DNA from: an uncultured Demequina sp.
GTDB taxonomy: Bacteria; Actinomycetota; Actinomycetes; Actinomycetales; Demequinaceae
Direction: 5' to 3'
Assembly (NCBI GenBank): GCA_937925595.1
Contig: CALALQ010000357.1
Location: forward strand, 1-5,801
DNA length: 5,801 nucleotides
A model generated the notes under the pieces. The model ran no database searches, had not been told where the DNA came from, and saw only the letters and a list, made by a program, of their open reading frames with translations. Shown piece after piece: positions 1-5,801 of the stretch. Every line of letters begins with the position of its first letter. The first letter of the stretch is position 1. A program made the translations under genes and the position numbers.

Positions 1-1425
1 AAGGACGCCGGCCGGATCGCTGGCCTCGAGGTCCTGCGGATCATCAACGAGCCGACCGCTGCGGCATTGGCGTACGGCATGGACAAGCAGACCCACGAGA
101 CCGTACTGGTCTTCGACCTCGGCGGCGGCACCTTCGATGTGAGTCTGCTCGATGTCGGCGAGGGAGTAGTCGAGGTTCGCTCGACGGCCGGCGACTCCCA
201 CCTCGGCGGCGACGACTTCGACCGGCGCCTGGTGGATTACCTCGCCGACGAATTCCAGAGCGCGGAGAACATCGATCTGCGCAAGGATCCACAAGCGCTG
301 CAACGACTCTTCGAGGCGGCAGAAAAGGCCAAGGTCGAGTTGTCCTCGGTAACTCAAGCCCAGGTCAACTTGCCCTTCGTCACCGCTGACGCGAACGGTC
401 CCAAGCACCTCACCACCACGATCATGCGATCGAAGTTCGAGGATCTGACGGCGGATCTGGTGGAACGCTGCCTCGACCCCGTGAAGCAGGCAATGAGTGA
501 CGCCAAGGTCACCGCCAACGACATCGACGAGGTGATCCTGGTCGGTGGTTCGACACGCATTCCGGCGGTGCAGGCGCTGGTTCGCCGGCTCACCGGCGGT
601 AAGGACCCCCACATGGGCGTCAACCCGGACGAGGTCGTGGCGCTCGGTGCCGCAGTCCAGGCAGGCGTGCTCAAAGGTGAGGTCTCCGATGTGCTGTTGC
701 TCGATGTCACCCCGCTGTCCCTCGGCGTCGAGACGCAGGGCGGGGTGATGACCAAGATCATCGAGCGCAACACGACGATCCCGGCCCGGCGCAGTGAAGT
801 GTTCTCCACGGCGGAAGACAATCAGTCCGCTGTGGACGTCGTGGTGCTGCAGGGCGAACGCGAACGCGCCGCCGACAACCGGGTGCTGGGCCGGTTCCGG
901 CTGGAAGACATCCGACCTGCGCCACGTGGCGAGGCCCAAGTCGAAGTCACATTCGATATCGATGCCAACGGCATTCTCAACGTCACCGCCCGTGACAAAG
1001 ACACCGGCAAGGAGCAGAGCATCACGATCAGCGAACAAGGCAACCTCGACCAGAGCGAGGTCGAGCGCATGCTCGCCGAGGCCGAACGGAACCGGCGTGA
1101 GGACGAGGAGCTGCGCAAGGCGGTCGACGCACGTAACGCCCTTGATTCGGTTGCCTACCAGGTGGAACGGCGACTCGCCGAATTGGGTGACAGTGCGCCA
1201 CCGCACGACAAGGCGCGGGCCGAGATGCTGATCGCCGACGCCAGGAAGGCGGTCAAAGACGGTGCTTCACCCGCGGAGGTAGAGCCCCTGACCTCGGAGC
1301 TGCAGCAGTTGCTCTACGGGCTCGCGCCGGTCCAGGACGGCGGCGACGGACACCAGGCCGGCGGCGCAGAGGCTGCGTCGTCGGATGACGACGACGTGAT
1401 CGACGCCGAATTCGATCGGAGCTGA
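1..1425 (+). CDS. dnaK: Chaperone DnaK (Hsp70), 5'-truncated by window edge
   Basis: Hsp70 ATPase chaperone that binds exposed hydrophobic segments of cytosolic proteins and cycles with a J protein and GrpE. The frame is open from base 1, giving 474 residues. By comparison with E. coli DnaK the first residue lies near position 155, so about 150 N-terminal residues (phosphate-1 motif, subdomain I) are outside the window. Visible in order: [11 protein letters not shown] (16-26), phosphate-2 motif DLGGGTFD (39-46), adenosine motif VGGSTRIP (181-188), interdomain linker [13 protein letters not shown] (230-242), beta substrate-binding domain with [16 protein letters not shown] and [13 protein letters not shown], then a charged helical lid. 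The C-terminus is a Gly/Ala-rich stretch followed by [13 protein letters not shown] (462-474), matching the conserved DDDVVDAEF tail but ending soon after it. No frameshift or missing catalytic residue is seen. It is first in the visible operon, 8 nt before grpE. The family call is very secure; that it is a second DnaK paralogue is inference. Confidence 0.98.
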   Translation, partial: KDAGRIAGLEVLRIINEPTAAALAYGMDKQTHETVLVFDLGGGTFDVSLLDVGEGVVEVRSTAGDSHLGGDDFDRRLVDYLADEFQSAENIDLRKDPQALQRLFEAAEKAKVELSSVTQAQVNLPFVTADANGPKHLTTTIMRSKFEDLTADLVERCLDPVKQAMSDAKVTANDIDEVILVGGSTRIPAVQALVRRLTGGKDPHMGVNPDEVVALGAAVQAGVLKGEVSDVLLLDVTPLSLGVETQGGVMTKIIERNTTIPARRSEVFSTAEDNQSAVDVVVLQGERERAADNRVLGRFRLEDIRPAPRGEAQVEVTFDIDANGILNVTARDKDTGKEQSITISEQGNLDQSEVERMLAEAERNRREDEELRKAVDARNALDSVAYQVERRLAELGDSAPPHDKARAEMLIADARKAVKDGASPAEVEPLTSELQQLLYGLAPVQDGGDGHQAGGAEAASSDDDDVIDAEFDRS

Positions 1426-1427
1426 GG
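1424..1427 (+). promoter_or_regulatory. Ribosome binding site of grpE
   Basis: GAGG, overlapping the dnaK TGA stop, lies 6 nt before the grpE ATG at 1434. A second purine run, GGAG at 1418-1421, is 12 nt away and less well placed. Ribosomes ending dnaK would sit directly on this site, so translational coupling is likely. Confidence 0.6.
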
Positions 1428-1433
1428 CACCCG

Positions 1434-1958
1434 ATGGACAGATCTGCTGATCATTCGACGACCGAGCAGGCTACCGACCATACTGACACGGACCAGACCG
1501 AGACGAGGCCTGATCACACCGATACCGAAGCCAAGCTGGCTCAACTCGAGGACCGCTGGCGCAGAGCACTCGCAGATCTGGACAACCTGCGCAAGCGGTA
1601 TGCCAAAGATCTCGACCGTGAACGCGCCGCGGAGACAGCGAGAGTATCGGCGGCGTGGCTGCCTGTCCTGGACAACCTGGAGCTCGCGCTGGCCCATGCG
1701 GATAGCGATCCTCAGGCCGTCGTCGAGGGCGTGAAGGCAATCCGAGACCAAGCGGTGCAGATACTGTCACGGCTCGGCTTCGAGCGCCACGACGAGGTCG
1801 GTGTGCCGTTCACCCCGGAACTCCACGAAGTAGTCAGTGTGGTGACCCAACCCGACCTTCCCTCCGGAACCGTGATCGAGGTCTTGCGGCCAGGTTACGG
1901 AGAAAACGGACAGCAGTTGCGTCCCGCCACCGTGGTCGTCAGCCGACCTGAGGAGTGA
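1434..1958 (+). CDS. grpE: Nucleotide exchange factor GrpE
   Basis: Cytosolic cochaperone that, as a dimer, opens the DnaK nucleotide cleft to release ADP and reset substrate binding. It has 174 residues, somewhat shorter than E. coli GrpE (197). Residues 1-33 form a hydrophilic Asp/Thr-rich, probably disordered tail in which DHTDT occurs twice (15-19 and 27-31). Residues 34-75 form the long dimerisation helix with the family signature [11 protein letters not shown] (46-56). [12 protein letters not shown] (75-86) starts the helical bundle. Residues 115-174 are the beta domain that contacts DnaK, with [13 protein letters not shown] (122-134), [11 protein letters not shown] (145-155) and LRPATVVV (162-169). 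The usual Arg of the GY...R.LRPA motif is Gln here (NGQQLRPA). The ATG at 1434 is chosen for its Shine-Dalgarno sequence and its 8-nt distance from dnaK. The stop is 5 nt before the next gene. Confidence 0.96.
   Translation: MDRSADHSTTEQATDHTDTDQTETRPDHTDTEAKLAQLEDRWRRALADLDNLRKRYAKDLDRERAAETARVSAAWLPVLDNLELALAHADSDPQAVVEGVKAIRDQAVQILSRLGFERHDEVGVPFTPELHEVVSVVTQPDLPSGTVIEVLRPGYGENGQQLRPATVVVSRPEE
1950..1955 (+). promoter_or_regulatory. Ribosome binding site deciding the J-protein start
   Basis: GAGGAG inside the last codons of grpE lies 8 nt before the ATG at 1964. A GTG at 1955 overlaps the grpE stop (GTGA) and is in frame, adding only three residues (M-S-A). It falls within this Shine-Dalgarno run, so the ATG is the better start. 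Confidence 0.7.
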
Positions 1959-1963
1959 GCGCC

Positions 1964-2911
1964 ATGGCGCGTGACTACTACGAAGCGCTCGGGGTCCCGC
2001 GCAGCGCCGACACCGACGAAATCCAGCAGGCCTACCGCCGACTTGCCCGCAAATATCACCCCGACATCAACAAAGACCCCACTGCGGAAGACAAGTTCAA
2101 AGAGATCAATGAGGCCTACCAAGTGTTGTCCGACCCAGACACCCGGAAACGCTACGACCGATTCGGGGACGACTTCCGTCGGGTACCCGAGGACTACGAC
2201 GAACGGGTCCGGGCAAGCGCCGGCGGGTACGGCGGCGGGTTCGGCGGCGGCGGGTTCGGCGGCGGCGGGTACGGCGGTGGGGGCCGGAGGGTGCACTTCG
2301 GACACGGCACAGACGGCGAGGGGAGCGTCGACTTCGAGGACCTCTTCGGACAGATGTTCGGCGGCGGTGGCGCGTACGGCCCGATTCCCGGCGCCGATCA
2401 GGAAGCGGAACTGGAACTGACCCTGGAAGAGGCGTACCGGGGCGGCAAACGCACTCTCCGTCTGGACGGACGGCGATACGACGTCGACATTCCGGTCGGT
2501 GTCCTCGACGGCCAAAGAATCCGGCTGGCCGGGCAAGGCGGCCGAGGCAACGGCGGCGCACCGCCCGGGGATCTGTACCTCGTGGTCCGGATCAAACCGC
2601 ATTCCCGGTTCCGCGTACAGGGCCGGGACATCTACGTCGACCTGCCCGTCTCCCCCTGGGAAGCAACCCTCGGCGCGACGGTCGCCGTTCCCACCCCCGG
2701 CGGCGAGGCGAAAGTCAAAGTCGTACCGGGCTCGTCCACAGGTAGGAAGCTGCGCCTGCGCGGAGAAGGCATGCCCAACCCGCGAGGCCCCAACGGCAAC
2801 CTCTACGCCGAAATCAAGGTGATGGTGCCACCGAAACCGACAGCACGTGAACGCGAGCTGTTCGAACAGTTGGCCGCCGAATCGAACTTCGACCCGAGGA
2901 AACAGCCATGA
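1964..2911 (+). CDS. cbpA: CbpA-type DnaJ cochaperone (class B, no zinc finger)
   Basis: J-domain cochaperone expected to stimulate the ATPase of the adjacent DnaK and pass it unfolded clients. It has 315 residues, near E. coli CbpA (306) and shorter than class A DnaJ (about 375-395). The J domain is residues 4-68 with HPD at 32-34 (KYHPDINKD) and the helix IV region YDRFGDDF. A Gly/Phe/Tyr linker (about 84-136) contains a tandem GGGGF/Y run. Two beta C-terminal domains follow: about 144-225 (client binding; [16 protein letters not shown], and [12 protein letters not shown] at 202-213) and about 226-291 ([32 protein letters not shown] at 260-271). A short C-terminal helix (about 293-306) would be the dimerisation element. 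The protein has no cysteine, so the four CxxCxGxG motifs of class A DnaJ are absent, with no gap or frameshift to suggest recent loss. A CbpM-like gene immediately follows, overlapping by 4 nt, which supports CbpA over DnaJ. Genome pipelines may label it dnaJ. Confidence 0.93.
   Translation: MARDYYEALGVPRSADTDEIQQAYRRLARKYHPDINKDPTAEDKFKEINEAYQVLSDPDTRKRYDRFGDDFRRVPEDYDERVRASAGGYGGGFGGGGFGGGGYGGGGRRVHFGHGTDGEGSVDFEDLFGQMFGGGGAYGPIPGADQEAELELTLEEAYRGGKRTLRLDGRRYDVDIPVGVLDGQRIRLAGQGGRGNGGAPPGDLYLVVRIKPHSRFRVQGRDIYVDLPVSPWEATLGATVAVPTPGGEAKVKVVPGSSTGRKLRLRGEGMPNPRGPNGNLYAEIKVMVPPKPTARERELFEQLAAESNFDPRKQP
2222..2284 (+). repeat. Short tandem GC-rich repeat coding the Gly/Phe linker
   Basis: Imperfect tandem units of 12 and 15 bases built on GGCGGCGGGTWCGGC encode residues 87-107 of the J protein as alternating GGGGF and GGGGY blocks. 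Units differ by one Gly codon and by a TTC/TAC swap. Such runs in J-protein linkers can gain or lose units by slippage without breaking the frame. Confidence 0.8.
2896..2900 (+). promoter_or_regulatory. Ribosome binding site of the CbpM-like gene
   Basis: GAGGA within the 3' end of the J-protein gene lies 7 nt before the ATG at 2908. That ATG shares bases with the upstream stop (ATGA), a classic coupled stop-start arrangement. Confidence 0.65.
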
Positions 2912-3237
2912 GCACCCCGACCGCGGGCACCCAGTACATATTGGTTCGCCGTACCGGAATGTCGCTAGATGTCTTCGCCGAACGTACCGGGCTGCACCCC
3001 GACCTGGCACGAAAACTCGTAGCTCTCGGCCTGCTCGACGCACGCCGCGACCCCGGCGGCGAAATATTGTTCGAACCATCCGAAGTGGCCCACGCTGCCC
3101 GCATCCAACGGCTGCGGACCGGCCTGGGCCTGAACTACTCGGCAATCGGGCTCGTGCTCGATCTGCTGGATCGAATCGAGAAACTCGAAGCAGCGTCCCG
3201 CAGAAGGAGGACACCCCCATGGACACCGGCAGCCTGA
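2908..3237 (+). CDS. cbpM: CbpM-like chaperone modulator (MerR-type HTH fold)
   Basis: Small protein of 109 residues. Residues 18-43 ([26 protein letters not shown]) form a MerR-like helix-turn-helix. An acidic strand segment follows (EILFEPSEV, 52-60), then a helical part [30 protein letters not shown] (65-94) ending in a short coiled coil. This pattern matches E. coli CbpM ([40 protein letters not shown]), which binds the CbpA J domain and blocks its action on DnaK. Actinobacterial HspR shares a GINLAGI-like helix but has an RRYS-type DNA-binding wing, absent here. The position directly after a zinc-less J protein favours CbpM. The Arg-rich tail (RRRR at 98-101) is encoded by bases that also form the clpB ribosome binding site. 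The last 19 nt overlap clpB in another frame. What is seen is the motif pattern and context; the inhibitory role is inferred, and a DNA-binding role remains possible. Confidence 0.82.
   Translation: MSTPTAGTQYILVRRTGMSLDVFAERTGLHPDLARKLVALGLLDARRDPGGEILFEPSEVAHAARIQRLRTGLGLNYSAIGLVLDLLDRIEKLEAASRRRRTPPWTPAA
3204..3210 (+). promoter_or_regulatory. Strong ribosome binding site of clpB
   Basis: AAGGAGG, a full match to the anti-Shine-Dalgarno core, lies 8 nt before the clpB ATG at 3219. It is the strongest site in the window and lies wholly inside the CbpM-like coding sequence, where it is read as AGA-AGG-AGG (three Arg codons). Confidence 0.88.
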
Positions 3238-5801
3238 CTGAAAAGTCACGAGAAGCCCTGCAGGAAGCCCAGAACGTCGCGACCAGAATGGGTCACACCG
3301 AGGTCGACGGAGAGCACCTGCTGCTCGCGTTGGTCGATCAGCAGGAAGGGCTCGTACCGCGACTGCTCGAGCAGGCCGGTGCGAACGTCGATGCCCTGCG
3401 ATCCGATCTGGAACGTGAACTGTCGCGTAGGCCGAAGGTCAGCGGCCCCGGCGCGACGCCCGGTCAGGTGATGATCACCCAGCGCCTGGCCAAGCTGCTC
3501 GACGCCGCGGAACGGGAGGCGAAGCGACTCAAGGATTCCTACGTGTCGGTGGAGCATCTCGTGATGGCCCTCTCCGAGGAGGGGTCGACCAGTGCGGCCG
3601 GACGGGTTCTCACCAGCCATGGGGTCACACGAGAGACCTTCCTCGCCGCCTTGACCACAGTGCGCGGCAACCAGCGCGTCACCTCGGCCACCCCGGAGGG
3701 GGCGTACGAGGCGCTCGAGAAGTACGGACGCGACCTCGTCTCCGAGGGCCGAGCAGGCAAACTCGATCCGGTCATCGGGCGAGACGCCGAAATCCGCAGG
3801 GTAACGCAGATCCTGAGCCGGAAAACGAAGAACAATCCGGTGCTGATCGGCGACCCCGGCGTCGGCAAGACCGCGATCGTCGAGGGACTCGCCCAGCGGA
3901 TCGTCCGCGGCGACGTGCCCGAGGGCCTACGCGACAAGACGATCTTCTCGCTCGACATGGGTTCCCTGGTGGCCGGTGCGAAATACCGCGGCGAGTTCGA
4001 GGAGCGACTGCAGGCGGTGCTGTCCGAGGTGAAAGCGGCCGAGGGGCGCATCCTGTTGTTCGTCGACGAGTTACACACCGTCGTCGGCGCAGGATCGGTC
4101 GGCGGCGAAGGGTCTCTCGACGCCGGCAACATGCTCAAGCCGATGCTCGCCCGCGGCGAACTGCACATGATCGGTGCCACCACTCTCGACGAGTATCGCA
4201 AGCACATCGAATCCGATGCAGCATTGGAGCGTCGATTCCAGACCGTTCTCGTCGACGAGCCCAGCGCCGAGGATGCGATCTCGATTCTGCGCGGACTTCG
4301 AGAACGCCTCGAGGTGTTTCACGGCGTGAAGATCCAGGACGGCGCACTGGTGGCCGCCGTGACCCTCTCGCACCGGTACATCACCGACCGCTTCCTTCCG
4401 GACAAGGCGATCGATCTGGTGGACGAGGCGTGCGCCCGGCTACGCACCGAAATCGATTCGATGCCCGCCGAACTCGACGAGCTCACCCGGAAGGTGACCC
4501 GGCTGGAGATCGAAGAGGCCGCGCTGTCCAAGGAAACGGACGCGGCCAGCAAGACACGCCTCGAGGAGTTGCGTAAGGAACTGGCCGATCTGCGGGCCGA
4601 GGCCGACGCCCGGCACGCTCAGTGGGAGGCAGAGCGCCAAGCGATCCGGCGGGTGCAGGAGCTACGGGGAGAGCTGGAACGCTTGCGCCACGAAGCCGAG
4701 GAGGCCGAACGCAATTACGACCTCAATCGGGCCGCCGAGCTGCGATACGGCGAGATCACCGAACTCGAACGCAAACTCGAGGCGGCGGAGGAGCAACTGG
4801 CTACCAGGCAAGGCCGCAATCCGTTGCTGCGCGAGGTGGTCACCGAAGACGAGATCGCAGAAATCGTGGCCGCATGGACGGGTATCCCGGTCGCTCGACT
4901 GCAGGAAGGTGAGCGGGAGAAACTGTTGAAGCTCGACGAGATCCTGCACGAGAGAGTCATCGGTCAGGACGAGGCGGTACAACTAGTCGCAGACGCGGTA
5001 ATCAGAGCAAGGTCGGGTATCCGCGATCCGCGCCGGCCGATCGGTTCGTTCATCTTCCTGGGCCCGACGGGCGTGGGGAAGACCGAGCTCGCAAAGACGC
5101 TGGCCAGTGCCCTCTTCGACAGCGAAGACAACATGGTGCGCCTGGATATGAGCGAGTACCAGGAGCGGCACACGGTGAGCAGGCTCATCGGTGCACCCCC
5201 CGGGTACGTCGGGTATGACGAGGGGGGCCAGCTCACTGAGGCGGTACGTCGCAAGCCGTACTCCGTGGTGCTCTTCGACGAGATCGAGAAGGCCCATGCC
5301 GACGTCTTCAATACCCTTCTACAGGTGCTCGACGACGGCCGGATCACCGATTCTCAAGGCAGGCAGGTCGATTTCCGGAACACGGTGATCATCATGACCT
5401 CGAACATCGGATCCCAGCATCTCCTCGACGGAGTCACAGCGGACGGCGAGATCAAGCCGGACGCCCGGGAGCGGGTGCTGGCGGAACTGCGCGGGCACTT
5501 CCGTCCCGAGTTCCTCAACCGGATCGACGACATCGTGTTGTTCACCCCGCTCACGCTGCCCCAGATCGAGCATATCGTCGAGCTACAACTCACCGATCTT
5601 CGGAATAGATTGTCAGAGAGACAGATACACTTGAATATCACACCGGAAGCACGCCGGCTCATTGCCGAACACGGCTTCGACCCGGTCTACGGTGCACGGC
5701 CCCTGCGCAGGTATATCGCCCATGAGGTCGAAACCAGGATCGGACGTGCGCTGTTGCGCGGCGAAATCGAACCGGGCGGCACCATCGATGTCACGGTCGA
5801 T
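3219..5801 (+). CDS. clpB: ClpB (Hsp100) disaggregase, 3'-truncated by window edge
   Basis: Hexameric AAA+ disaggregase that takes aggregated proteins from DnaK and threads them through its pore in the cytosol. The frame is open from the ATG at 3219 to the last base: 861 codons, no stop. Alignment by eye with E. coli ClpB (857 residues) suggests only about 8-15 residues are missing. N domain about 1-145. AAA-1: Walker A GDPGVGKT (211-218), pore Tyr256 in [10 protein letters not shown], Walker B DE 283-284, Arg fingers 338-339 (LERRF). A full-length middle-domain coiled coil follows (about 415-540), with [14 protein letters not shown] and [18 protein letters not shown]-2: Walker A GPTGVGKT (615-622), pore Tyr663 in GAPPGYVGY, Walker B DE 687-688, Arg finger 768 (FLNRID), sensor-2 Arg827 (GARPL). 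The complete M domain and lack of an IGF/L loop argue for ClpB, not ClpC, ClpA or the short-M-domain ClpL. All catalytic residues are intact. It overlaps the upstream gene by 19 nt. Confidence 0.98.
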   Translation, partial: MDTGSLTEKSREALQEAQNVATRMGHTEVDGEHLLLALVDQQEGLVPRLLEQAGANVDALRSDLERELSRRPKVSGPGATPGQVMITQRLAKLLDAAEREAKRLKDSYVSVEHLVMALSEEGSTSAAGRVLTSHGVTRETFLAALTTVRGNQRVTSATPEGAYEALEKYGRDLVSEGRAGKLDPVIGRDAEIRRVTQILSRKTKNNPVLIGDPGVGKTAIVEGLAQRIVRGDVPEGLRDKTIFSLDMGSLVAGAKYRGEFEERLQAVLSEVKAAEGRILLFVDELHTVVGAGSVGGEGSLDAGNMLKPMLARGELHMIGATTLDEYRKHIESDAALERRFQTVLVDEPSAEDAISILRGLRERLEVFHGVKIQDGALVAAVTLSHRYITDRFLPDKAIDLVDEACARLRTEIDSMPAELDELTRKVTRLEIEEAALSKETDAASKTRLEELRKELADLRAEADARHAQWEAERQAIRRVQELRGELERLRHEAEEAERNYDLNRAAELRYGEITELERKLEAAEEQLATRQGRNPLLREVVTEDEIAEIVAAWTGIPVARLQEGEREKLLKLDEILHERVIGQDEAVQLVADAVIRARSGIRDPRRPIGSFIFLGPTGVGKTELAKTLASALFDSEDNMVRLDMSEYQERHTVSRLIGAPPGYVGYDEGGQLTEAVRRKPYSVVLFDEIEKAHADVFNTLLQVLDDGRITDSQGRQVDFRNTVIIMTSNIGSQHLLDGVTADGEIKPDARERVLAELRGHFRPEFLNRIDDIVLFTPLTLPQIEHIVELQLTDLRNRLSERQIHLNITPEARRLIAEHGFDPVYGARPLRRYIAHEVETRIGRALLRGEIEPGGTIDVTVD

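Noticed and set aside
334..358. HAIR-like half site: ACTCAAG at 352-358 with GTCGAGT at 334-340
   Set aside because: HspR sites have the form CTTGAGT-N7-ACTCAAG. Here the left arm matches only 5 of 7 and the spacer is 11 nt, deep inside dnaK. A second ACTCAAG at 3527-3533 has no left arm. Both look like chance.
1426..1433. Intergenic terminator or promoter between dnaK and grpE
   Set aside because: The gap is only 8 nt, with no inverted repeat or promoter boxes; it is filled by the grpE ribosome binding region.
2106..2561. Minus-strand 151-codon Arg-rich frame
   Set aside because: Its Arg/Gly-rich repeats are the antisense of the Gly/Phe linker codons of the J protein.
1895..3226. Long minus-strand open frame (443 codons) opposite the J-protein and CbpM-like genes
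   Set aside because: It lies antisense to two well-identified genes. Its product shows no recognisable domain and has the Val/Ala/Phe/Gly-biased composition expected from reading high-GC coding sequence backwards.
4622..4912. Plus-strand 96-codon frame inside clpB
   Set aside because: An out-of-frame shadow of the Arg/Glu-rich middle-domain coiled coil of ClpB, with no ribosome binding site or recognisable protein.
3219..5801. Possibility that the Hsp100 gene is ClpK/ClpG or ClpL of a transmissible stress-tolerance locus
   Set aside because: The protein has the full two-motif ClpB middle domain, a standard ClpB N domain with no long N-terminal extension, and close ClpB matches throughout. 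No small heat-shock protein or mobile-element gene is visible.

Overview
The window is a high-GC stretch containing five tightly packed plus-strand genes of one heat-shock/protein-quality-control operon: dnaK (3' three quarters only), grpE, a zinc-finger-less DnaJ of the CbpA type, a small CbpM-like (MerR-fold) protein, and clpB (complete except for the extreme C-terminus). Codon use (GTC, CTC, GAC and CGG/CGC dominate), the strong GC bias and the dnaK-grpE-J protein-small HTH protein-clpB order suggest an actinobacterium, perhaps Mycobacteriales (Rhodococcus/Nocardia/Mycobacterium-like). The genus cannot be fixed from this sequence.

Layout: 1-1425 is the DnaK fragment, entering at the phosphate/adenosine half of the ATPase domain and running through the linker, the substrate-binding domain and an acidic C-terminal tail. 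grpE follows after 8 nt (1434-1958), then cbpA/dnaJ after 5 nt (1964-2911). The CbpM-like gene overlaps cbpA by 4 nt (2908-3237), and clpB overlaps the CbpM-like gene by 19 nt (3219 to the right edge, still open). There is no intergenic space longer than 8 nt. No terminator, tRNA, mobile element, CRISPR array or convincing minus-strand gene is visible. Any promoter or operator must lie upstream of the window.

How the genes work together: the J protein delivers non-native substrates and stimulates DnaK ATP hydrolysis, GrpE exchanges nucleotide, and ClpB receives aggregates from DnaK and threads them through its pore. The operon thus encodes a complete disaggregation machine. The point of interest is which J protein and which small partner it uses. 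The J protein has no cysteine and no zinc-binding domain. The small protein resembles CbpM, a direct inhibitor of CbpA, rather than the winged-helix repressor HspR usual in actinobacterial dnaK operons. This suggests a second, specialised chaperone set that carries its own J-protein modulator, probably beside a canonical dnaK-grpE-dnaJ-hspR locus elsewhere. All five families are known; only the combination and its control merit a second look.
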